The notes under the pieces: generated by a model
Databases searched by the model: none
The model's input: only the letters and a program-made list of their open reading frames with translations
Told to the model about the DNA's origin: nothing
Program-made: the position numbers and the translations under genes
Assembly (NCBI GenBank): GCA_903892415.1
Contig: CAITIQ010000342.1
Span: forward strand, 1 to 40,500
From: an uncultured delta proteobacterium
GTDB taxonomy: Bacteria > Myxococcota_A > Polyangia > Polyangiales > Polyangiaceae
DNA length: 40,500 bases
Direction: 5' to 3'
Shown here: one piece after another, positions 33,267 through 40,500 of the stretch
Layout of the letters: each line of letters begins with the position of its first letter
Position numbering within the stretch: the first letter of the stretch is position 1

Positions 33267-35102
33267 TCATGCGCTCTCTGCGTCGATGTCGATGAAGCCC
33301 TCCTTGGCCAGTTGATCCAGTCGCTCGAAGTAGGCGTCGCGTGCGGCGCTGTCGCTGTCGAACCACAAGCGCTGGAAGCGCGGCTCGGCCAGCGCCTCAC
33401 CCGCCGCTGTCTCATGCACCTCGGAGCGCACCGTGCGATCGTCGAGGGTCAGCCGGCAGCGTCGCTGGTAGCCCGCCGAATCACGCTGCAAGAAGGTGCG
33501 GGTTTCGGCGCGAATCAGCTTGCGACCTTCGGGCGTGAGGCGCAGCCGCTCGGTCTCGGCGGCCTTGCGTTTGAAGAAGACGAACAGCGCGATCATGTGC
33601 TCACACGGGCCTTCTCGCAGCGCCGAGCGTTGATAACTCGGGCAGTTGCAGAACGCCTCTTTGACCTGGCCCTCGAGGTTCGACGTGAAGCGCGGGACAA
33701 ACGAGCGGCGCGCTTGCGCGTCCACGACCTCACCGCTGATCTCGCTGCCTTCGCCGGAGAGGTTGTGCAGCTTGGTGATGGTGATGGCGCCCTCGGTTGC
33801 GAGCAATCGGTGCGCAGCCGCTTCACGCGGCGACCCAAAGCGAATGGCGGCCAGGTCCACCGGCTGGGGCAACAGCGCGCGCGGCCGAAACACGCCGCGG
33901 TCACGATCGAAAAGCGCCTGCCCGCGCAAGCAGGCCTGCTGCAACAGCGACCGCACTTCGAGCTCGCTGTGGTTGGTGCTCGCGGCGAGCTGGGCCAAGC
34001 TGCGCGGGCCTTCGGCCGCCAGCAGCTTGGCCACAGCGTCCACCTCGGCTTGTTTGCCTTCCCCCGGGATCAGCGCATCAAACGAGGCCGTGCTGCCCCA
34101 TTGGCTCTCGGCCCAGCTGGTGAACGCGATCGTCAGCCGCGCGAGGCCCATGTCGAGCACCCAGAACGACGGTAAGCCCGCTCCTAGAAGGTGAATCTTG
34201 ACCGAGCGCAGATGAGGCAGCGCCCGCGTCAGCGCGAGCAAGCGTTGGCGACCGTAAAGCCGAACGATGCGCGGGCTGGGACCGTTGTAGACGGCCCCGT
34301 GGGTCTCGACCGTGATCTCCCAAGGCTCCAAGGTGAGGCGCGGCCGCTCGCCTGGAACCAACTCAAAGCGCAGCCCGCGCGGGGGCTTCTTGGCCTTGCG
34401 GGTGCGCAGGGTGAATAGGACGTTGTAGAGGTCCACCGGCTTGAGCTCGAGCGTGGTGGCGGGCAGCGTGGCCGCTGATTGCACCTGCAAGAAGCCACGC
34501 AGCCAAGCGTCGGGCAGCTCGACGCTGCGCTGGAGCGCCGGCGCGGCGGCCGTGCCTTTGGCCGCGTTGCTGGCCGAAAAATCGAGGGGCTGATAGCTGC
34601 GTAGACGCTCGACCTGTTCGAGCAACGCGGGTGAGAGATCCGCCAGGGTGGTGCCGTGGGCTGCGGTCCTTTGTTCGAACAGGGCGTTGTCGAAGGCCAA
34701 GCGCGCATAGGCGCTCTCATCTTTGGAGAACACCTCGAGCGATACTTCGTCCGGGTCCACGCTCAGGATCGGATCCAGCCCGCGCGGACGCGGCGCCTCA
34801 TCGCCAAAGGCGTTCTCGAGGAAGGACTTCTGTGCCTCCCAGATGGCCTTGCTGGCCTTCTTGCCCTGCTTCATCAAGTAGGCCAAGTACGCCGTGCGAT
34901 CTTTGCCCTTGTAACGCAGGTCGCTATCGCGAATCGCCGCTGCGAGCAGCAAGGCGTCACGAAACAGTTCGACCTGCTTGACCCGGCCGCTCACGCCGAC
35001 GGTGCGTGCACCCTCGAGCGCGAGCTCCAAGCTCGAGGCGGCCGGTGTTGCCAGCACCTGGCTGGGAGCGGCATAGCGAAGTTCAAGAATGCGGGCGCTC
35101 AC
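33267..35102 (-). CDS. SWIM zinc-finger protein with C-terminal WGR-like module
   Basis: The start is the GTG at 35102 (VSARILELRYAAPSQ), which overlaps the stop of the HEAT-repeat gene by GTGA, so the two are translationally coupled. 611 aa. Residues 1-480 are mixed helix/strand without a family I recognise; around residue 390-440 winged-helix-like pieces occur (AKLLAAEGPRSLAQLAASTNHSELEVRSLL; HRLLATEGAITITKLHNLSG). The SWIM finger is at 485-502: C485xC487...C500xH502 (CNCPSY, GPCEHMIALF). Residues about 540-611 end RLWFDSDSAARDAYFERL..KEGFIDIDAE, like the C-terminus of WGR modules in the two neighbour genes. It lies 94 bp upstream of the retron RNA on the same strand and is probably a partner of the retron. 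Confidence 0.88.
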   Translation of the reverse strand: MSARILELRYAAPSQVLATPAASSLELALEGARTVGVSGRVKQVELFRDALLLAAAIRDSDLRYKGKDRTAYLAYLMKQGKKASKAIWEAQKSFLENAFGDEAPRPRGLDPILSVDPDEVSLEVFSKDESAYARLAFDNALFEQRTAAHGTTLADLSPALLEQVERLRSYQPLDFSASNAAKGTAAAPALQRSVELPDAWLRGFLQVQSAATLPATTLELKPVDLYNVLFTLRTRKAKKPPRGLRFELVPGERPRLTLEPWEITVETHGAVYNGPSPRIVRLYGRQRLLALTRALPHLRSVKIHLLGAGLPSFWVLDMGLARLTIAFTSWAESQWGSTASFDALIPGEGKQAEVDAVAKLLAAEGPRSLAQLAASTNHSELEVRSLLQQACLRGQALFDRDRGVFRPRALLPQPVDLAAIRFGSPREAAAHRLLATEGAITITKLHNLSGEGSEISGEVVDAQARRSFVPRFTSNLEGQVKEAFCNCPSYQRSALREGPCEHMIALFVFFKRKAAETERLRLTPEGRKLIRAETRTFLQRDSAGYQRRCRLTLDDRTVRSEVHETAAGEALAEPRFQRLWFDSDSAARDAYFERLDQLAKEGFIDIDAESA

Positions 35103-38100
35103 GATCGTTGCTCCTGGGCACGGCGGCGTTGTGCGCGGCGGAGCGCGCGGAAGGCAGCTTTGCGTACCGGCTCCGATTCGCGCGCGTCTTTGCTCGCGAG
35201 CCGCGTCAGCGCGTCCAACGAGGCTTGGTCGGTTGCCAGACCTAGCGCAGCGATGCTTTCCAAACGGCCTTGGTTCTTGGCGTCGAGAGCTGCAGCGATC
35301 AGCGGCTCGAGGCTGTGTTTCGCCAGCAGCCACGGCACCATCAAGCGTCGATCCTCGGCTCCCGTGAGCGGCCCGGCTTGGAACAAGCTGCGTTTCAACA
35401 TCACCGGATCGAAGGTGCTGCCCTCCGAGCGCCCAGCGGCTTGTTTGGCCTGGCCCAACGCCGAAGCTGCTTCGGCGCGCACGCTCAAATCCGGATCCTC
35501 GAGCGCGGCGCGCAAGGCCTCGACGTCGCTGGCGTCGAGCGCACGCGCCGCCTCGACGCGCACCGAACTCGGCTCTTCACGATCGCTGAGCAACGATGTC
35601 GCGAGCTGTTTGAGGTCCGGAGCATGAGCCCGCCGCGCCGCCCAAAGCCCGCGTTGCTCGACCTCCTGCTCGTGCCGCACCTCGGTCTCGTTCTTGAACT
35701 TGCGTGCGTGTTTGCGTTGCTGCGAGCCGCTGCGAACGGCCGCTACTAGCGCGCGGCCGATCTGCTCGCGAGCGCCCGGGCTCGCGAGCTCGGTGACGCC
35801 GGAAACCCAGCTGGCCTCGGCGCGTGCCGCTGCGGAGCCGTTCTGCAGTAGCTGTGCGAGCTGGGCGTGAGGCAGGGAAGGGCGCCGCGCGAGGCCGTAA
35901 CGCAGACGTTCACGCAATAGCGGATTTTTGATCGTCGCGAGCTTCGCCAAGAGCTCCGCCGGTTCCCCCTGCTGCGAGAGAAAGGCCGCGGCGGGCTCGG
36001 AGATGTCGGTCCACTCACTCTCCACCGCATGAAGCTCCACGCGGGTGCGCTCCTTCGGAAAGATGGTCTCCAAGGCTTCGCGCGCGGCCCACCGAACGTG
36101 CACGAACGGATCGCGCAATACCGCGGCCAGCGCCGACTCGGCCGCACCGTCTTTGAGCTCCGCGAGCAGCTCGCAGGCCACGCGCCGTTCTTCGGGTTGT
36201 TCGGACGAGAGAGCGGCGCGCAACCGCGCTCGCGAACGCTCGTCGGCTAGGCCACGCAGCGAGCGCAGCCCCGCGAGCACCAGCCCCGGTACTTTGGCGA
36301 CCAGCATCGACTCGACCCGATCGCGAAGCCGCTCTTGCACGTCGGCGTCGCGCACGTGCCGGTGGATGAAGCCGAGCGCTTCCACCGCCGCGGCTTGCAT
36401 CGACTCTTCCACCGGCGCCTCTTCAGTGCCACCGCCGGCGATCAACTCGAGCTCGTCCAGCGCGCGTACGTCGCCTAACGCACCGAGCCCGAGAATGGCT
36501 CGTTCGCGCTCTCCCTCTTCACCAGCGCGTACGAACAGCAAGAGCGGTCGCAAGGCCAGCGAGCCGTCGGGCTGGGCAATGTGTGCGAGCCCGAGCGCTG
36601 CCGCGAGCATCGTCTCCCGCGCGCCTGCTCGCACCACCGCCGCGAGCGGCGCTGGATCGGCCGACTTCTTCTCGACCCGGCTGGCATAGGCGGCGACGGC
36701 CGCAGCGCGCACCTCGACGTTGCGATCGGCGAACAGCTTGGTCAGCGTGGCGTCGGCCGATGGGTCCACCAGATCGCTGAGGCGCTTGGCCGCCTCGAGT
36801 CGCACCTCGGCATAGTGACTCTTGACCGCTGCGTTGCAGAAGCGCAACGCGAACTCCTGCTCGGTCTCGGCTTGCGGGCCGGTGTAACCCGGTGCGCCGG
36901 GCAGCAGGCGCTTCAGGTCGGAGCGCGGCCCGATCAAGTGCAGCGCCACGTTCAAGGCGGCTGTACGCACGCTGGGCTCATCATCGATCAGGCGCTGCAG
37001 CGCCGCGTCGAGCGCGCTGCTCGCGCCCGCGCTCTTCGGCCAAAGCTGCGCCAGCGCTGCGATGAGCTGGGCTCGTTCGGCCGGGCTTTCCAGCTCATCC
37101 CAGCGTGCGGCCAGCTGCGCCACGGCGCTTGGACTTGCGAGGCGCACCAGCCCGTCGCGCGCCCGCGTGCTCACGGCGGCATCCCCGCCGCGCAGCGCCG
37201 CCCCGAGGACGGGCGCCGCTTGCTCGTTGCCGCGCGCTGCCAAGAGCTCGGCGGCGCGCAAACGCAGGTCTTCATGATCGCTCGCGAGAGCCGAAACCAG
37301 CGCAGCGTTCACGCGCGGATCGTTCGAACTCGAGAGGCGCTCCAGTACCCCGATACGCAGGTCCGAGTGGGCGCTGGCGAGCGCTGCCAAGAGCGGCTCC
37401 AGGCTTCCCGGCGCGGCCGTCTTTTCGAGCAGTGAAAAGGCGTAACGGCGCGCCTCGACCACCTGCGAATCGAGCGCCTTGACGATCTGCGTGCGCCCCG
37501 CGTCACCCAGCGTTACCAGCTCATCGAGCGCGGCGCGCACTACGTCCGCGGCGCTCGAACCTAGCGCAAGCTCGAGCACCTGCGTGCGCTCGGCGTGCGT
37601 ACCGCGCAGCGCCGCCAGGGCGCTCTTGCGCACCGTGTGATGAGCATCATCGAGCGCGCGCGCCAGGGCCGGAGTCGCGCTCTCGGCCGTGACTGCGCCG
37701 AGCTTGACCAACTCGACGATGCGCTCGATCGCATCGCGGCGAATGCGTGGCCCCTCTTCCTCACCGCCGCTCTGACGCAAGAGCCCCAGGTAGGCCCCGA
37801 AGGCGAGCAAACGTAGTCGCAACTGCTCTTCACCGCTCACGGCCGCAGGCGCTGGTTGCTCCTCCTGCTTGGTGTTCGGCTCACTGGTTCCGCGCGTAAA
37901 GATGCGGCGCAGCAGCCCGAGCGGCCCCTTCGTCGAGGGATCCTCGGCGATCGGCGCGCCCTCCGGAGCCGTCTCCGGTATCCACGGCGATCGGGTTGCC
38001 CGCGGGCTCACCACACGTTGCACCTCACGGAAGAACGCCTCCAGCCGATCGCGCAGTCGCAGCGCTTGCGCAGCCGCGTAGCGCTGCTCCGGACGGTCTC

Positions 38101-40500
38101 CAGCGATCGCCTCACACAGGCCGACCATCAGCCAAGCGCGCGCGTTCTCGTTAGGCCACTTGGCCAGCTCTTCGGCCTTCTCCGGGCGCTCGGGTAACAA
38201 GAGCTCCACCAAATGCGCAGAGTAACGCTCGGGTTCGCTGCGCAGCTCGAGCGCGCGCGCCACCGCGTAGCGCACCTCCGGCCGTTGCGAGGAGAGCGCG
38301 GTGGTCAAAAGCTCCGGCGGCTCGCCCTTGCGGTAAGCGTGAAGATCCCGCGCGAGCAGCACGCACAAAACGATGCGCTGCACCTCGAGCGAAGGGTCCT
38401 CCAGCCCTTGCAAGATGCCGCTGTAGCCCTCGACTCCCAACGCAGCGACGGAGAGCACCGCGCCGATGCGGATCGGCGGGTGCGAATGCAGCAGCGTACC
38501 AGTGAGCACCGGCAATGCGCGGGCATCTCCCAAGCGCGCCAAGCCTTCGCCGGCCCAAGAGCGCACTGCCAAATCGCTGTGACCGAGCAGGTCGAGCAGG
38601 AAGCCTTCTTCGCCGGAGCGGCTAGCGTTGGAGACCCCGCGTGCGGCCTGCTCACGCAATGCCGGATCCTCCTCGAGGATCAGCTGCGCACCGAAGTAAC
38701 GGAGCAAACGTGGCGAGCCGAGATTGGCCAGCGCAGCGGCCGCCCGTCGACGCAGCGGCACGAGCTGCGGCAGCCGCTCGAACAGCTCCTTGTCGGCGAT
38801 CAGCGCCTGCATCGGGTCGATGATGCGCTCGTCACGGCGCATCGAGAGCAGCTCCGCCGCGCGCACGCGCAGATCCAGGTGCGAGCTCTGCAAGCCCACC
38901 GCCACCGGCCCGAGCTCGTCGCCGACCAACGCAGCCAACGACTCGATCGCGGCGATGCGCACCGAGGATTCGCCATCCTCGAGCAGCTTGCTGAGCGCGG
39001 CTCGCAGGGCCGAGAGCGTGCCCTTAGCGGCGTCTTGTGCGCCCTTCGCGCGGAGCTCAGCGACCGATGAGCCTAGCGCCGCGAGCAGCGTGGCGTCGTC
39101 CTGCGGGCCTCGCAGCTCGAGCAGGGCATCGTAGGCAGCTCGCGCGGTCGCGCCATCGCGGTCCCCGACGGCCTTGAGCAAGCGTTCGCTAGCGGCGCCC
39201 TCGAGCCCGCCTTCCTTGTGTTTGACGATCGCTTCGAGCTCGTGCACCGCGCGCTTGCGCAGATCCGGGAAGCGCGCGCCCAATGCGCGATCCAGAGGCG
39301 AAAATGGCTCCTTCGTGTGCCACGCCCACAGCGTGCGGAAGGCCTCTGCACGCACCGAAGGCGCCTCATCGTCGAGGGCTGCTTCAAGCAGAGCTTCCGC
39401 GCGTGCATCACCCGCGCCACGTTTCACCAGCAGCTCGAGCCCGCGCACACGTAGATCTTGATGCGCCGATTGCAGCGCCGCCGTAGCAAGCGTGAGCGGC
39501 TCGGTCTGCAGCGCGCCGTAACAAGTCCAAGCGGCGTCGCGCACCTTGGCGTCGGCGTCGCTCATCATCCACGCGAGCCTTCGTTCGCTGCGTTGATCGC
39601 GCAGGGCTACCAGCGCGTAGGCCGCCTCGAGTCGCAGCGCCGGCGCTGGATCTTGCGAGATGGTGAGCAGCGCGCCGAGCGCCCGCGCATCGCCGAACCA
39701 GGCTAGCCCGCGGGCTCCGCGCAGCGCTGTGTCGGGCGTGCGGCAGGCGAGGGCGGCCAGCAGCGGCTCGCGGTCCTCGGCGTTCGGTGCGGCGCCGGTG
39801 CCCGGCGCCAGCCTGTCTCGCACGTCCGCCGGGTTGATCGTCGCGGTGCTCAGCCCAACGTAGTCAGCGGCCCGCTTGCCGTTGATCCCGACCAACCGCA
39901 CCTTCGACCCGGGCTCGACCGGCGTATGAAGGTTGGGCTTGAAGATCGATACATCACCCAAGGTCGGGTGGGTCAGCTGCATGAAGGACGAGGTGATCGA
40001 CACCACCGTGGCGGTGGCTTCATCCGTGCCCGGTGCGCGCAACGTCCCACCCTCGAGCTCGACGATGCGGCGCAACACGTCGCTGAGCATGCGTTGGAAG
40101 GCTTCATCTTTGGCCTCCAACCAAGAAAGTAGCGCTGGCCGCGCTGCAGCGTTGATCACGAAGGCAACGCGCCGCACCTGCTCATCGGCGTCGTCGAGCG
40201 CTTTGCCGATCAGCGGTTTGAAGCTCTCATCTGGTAGCAGCTTGGCGAGGGCGCCGCGAACCAACACCTCAGCCCGAACGTCCGCCTGGCCGCGCTCGAA
40301 GGCGGTGCGCAGCGCGGCTCGCGGATCCTCGGGCTGGAGGGCTATGAGCGCGCCGAGGGCGCTGCGACGCACGCCGGCGTCGACATCGCTGAGGTGCTCG
40401 CAGATCCAGCTGTGCACCAGCGGCGAACTCGCGTGCAGGCTGGGCAAGGCTGCCAACGCCAGCGTGCGCACGTCGGCAAAGCGCGAGGCCAGCGCAGCGC
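35099..40500 (-). CDS. Giant HEAT-repeat protein, 5' end outside window (partial)
   Basis: The frame is open to the right edge, so the N-terminus is missing; about 1,800 residues are visible. Nearly all are HEAT/PBS-lyase-like helix pairs of 30-40 residues, for example ALREQAARGVSNASRSGEEG, DLAVRSWAGEGLARLGDARA, EVRAAAVAAYASRVEKKS and VHVRWAAREALETIFPKE. About 150 to 220 residues from the visible N-terminal side there is a non-HEAT insert (TATVVSITSSFMQLTHPTLG..NLHTPVEPGSKVRLVGINGKRA) that looks like a small beta barrel. A disordered segment with PNTKQEEQPAPAA lies in the middle. HEAT solenoids act as large scaffolds; MolR-type proteins are a known WGR-linked example. Coupled by GTGA to the SWIM gene. 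Confidence 0.93.
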   Translation of the reverse strand, partial: AALASRFADVRTLALAALPSLHASSPLVHSWICEHLSDVDAGVRRSALGALIALQPEDPRAALRTAFERGQADVRAEVLVRGALAKLLPDESFKPLIGKALDDADEQVRRVAFVINAAARPALLSWLEAKDEAFQRMLSDVLRRIVELEGGTLRAPGTDEATATVVSITSSFMQLTHPTLGDVSIFKPNLHTPVEPGSKVRLVGINGKRAADYVGLSTATINPADVRDRLAPGTGAAPNAEDREPLLAALACRTPDTALRGARGLAWFGDARALGALLTISQDPAPALRLEAAYALVALRDQRSERRLAWMMSDADAKVRDAAWTCYGALQTEPLTLATAALQSAHQDLRVRGLELLVKRGAGDARAEALLEAALDDEAPSVRAEAFRTLWAWHTKEPFSPLDRALGARFPDLRKRAVHELEAIVKHKEGGLEGAASERLLKAVGDRDGATARAAYDALLELRGPQDDATLLAALGSSVAELRAKGAQDAAKGTLSALRAALSKLLEDGESSVRIAAIESLAALVGDELGPVAVGLQSSHLDLRVRAAELLSMRRDERIIDPMQALIADKELFERLPQLVPLRRRAAAALANLGSPRLLRYFGAQLILEEDPALREQAARGVSNASRSGEEGFLLDLLGHSDLAVRSWAGEGLARLGDARALPVLTGTLLHSHPPIRIGAVLSVAALGVEGYSGILQGLEDPSLEVQRIVLCVLLARDLHAYRKGEPPELLTTALSSQRPEVRYAVARALELRSEPERYSAHLVELLLPERPEKAEELAKWPNENARAWLMVGLCEAIAGDRPEQRYAAAQALRLRDRLEAFFREVQRVVSPRATRSPWIPETAPEGAPIAEDPSTKGPLGLLRRIFTRGTSEPNTKQEEQPAPAAVSGEEQLRLRLLAFGAYLGLLRQSGGEEEGPRIRRDAIERIVELVKLGAVTAESATPALARALDDAHHTVRKSALAALRGTHAERTQVLELALGSSAADVVRAALDELVTLGDAGRTQIVKALDSQVVEARRYAFSLLEKTAAPGSLEPLLAALASAHSDLRIGVLERLSSSNDPRVNAALVSALASDHEDLRLRAAELLAARGNEQAAPVLGAALRGGDAAVSTRARDGLVRLASPSAVAQLAARWDELESPAERAQLIAALAQLWPKSAGASSALDAALQRLIDDEPSVRTAALNVALHLIGPRSDLKRLLPGAPGYTGPQAETEQEFALRFCNAAVKSHYAEVRLEAAKRLSDLVDPSADATLTKLFADRNVEVRAAAVAAYASRVEKKSADPAPLAAVVRAGARETMLAAALGLAHIAQPDGSLALRPLLLFVRAGEEGERERAILGLGALGDVRALDELELIAGGGTEEAPVEESMQAAAVEALGFIHRHVRDADVQERLRDRVESMLVAKVPGLVLAGLRSLRGLADERSRARLRAALSSEQPEERRVACELLAELKDGAAESALAAVLRDPFVHVRWAAREALETIFPKERTRVELHAVESEWTDISEPAAAFLSQQGEPAELLAKLATIKNPLLRERLRYGLARRPSLPHAQLAQLLQNGSAAARAEASWVSGVTELASPGAREQIGRALVAAVRSGSQQRKHARKFKNETEVRHEQEVEQRGLWAARRAHAPDLKQLATSLLSDREEPSSVRVEAARALDASDVEALRAALEDPDLSVRAEAASALGQAKQAAGRSEGSTFDPVMLKRSLFQAGPLTGAEDRRLMVPWLLAKHSLEPLIAAALDAKNQGRLESIAALGLATDQASLDALTRLASKDARESEPVRKAAFRALRRAQRRRAQEQRS

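Noticed and set aside
1..40500. CRISPR array, tRNA/rRNA genes, insertion sequences, prophage
   Set aside because: No regular short repeats with unique spacers, no recognisable RNA gene sequence, and no transposase or phage structural protein were found on either strand.

Overview
The window looks like a chromosomal segment of a high-GC myxobacterium, most likely Polyangiales/Sorangiineae. The reasons are strong G/C bias at third codon positions, at least eight lipoprotein signal peptides, a sigma factor coupled to a membrane Ser/Thr kinase, an MshEN/GAF-like protein, RCC1, FG-GAP and PKD surface proteins, and an Mx162-like retron. No rRNA, tRNA, CRISPR array, transposase or phage gene was recognised. 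The assignment is inference; there is no marker gene for a species call.

Left part (1-9.9 kb): mostly secreted or lipid-anchored proteins. These are an FG-GAP lipoprotein cut by the window edge, a hypothetical 76-aa gene, a protein with a Lys/Ala tail, an RCC1 propeller lipoprotein coupled to a small Cys lipoprotein and a HEAT-like protein, a SIMPL-like protein, an operon of sigma factor and zinc-finger/kinase protein (overlapping by ATGA), and two more lipoproteins.

Middle part (9.9-29.3 kb): a wHTH-HATPase-STAS-like regulator beside an R2K-type ATP-grasp enzyme, a CrtA-like monooxygenase, two membrane proteins (YndJ-like; TMEM14 fused to a soluble domain), a DUF695 protein, two divergent lipoproteins separated by an 18-bp perfect palindrome, an FtsB-like protein, an MshEN/GAF-like protein, a metzincin lipoprotein gene split by a frameshift, a cytochrome c/copper monooxygenase lipoprotein, a solo ArsA C-terminal-half ATPase, an operon of TrpG/PabA amidotransferase, degenerate TrpC-like protein and NagZ, a PilZ protein, a single-pass membrane protein and a CNNM/CBS/CorC protein.

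Right part (29.3-40.5 kb): the most interesting region. It holds an ATP-dependent DNA ligase-like protein with N-terminal SWIM and C-terminal WGR-like modules, a twin-WGR protein, a retron reverse transcriptase with its complete a1-msr-msd-a2 RNA locus just upstream, a SWIM protein with a C-terminal WGR-like module, and a giant HEAT-repeat protein that runs off the right edge. The HEAT gene, SWIM gene, retron RNA and RT lie in that order on the minus strand; the HEAT and SWIM genes overlap by GTGA. The ligase and twin-WGR genes converge on the RT gene. I infer one functional module, possibly antiphage defence or DNA-end/ssDNA handling, in which msDNA, HEAT, SWIM, WGR and ligase proteins act together.
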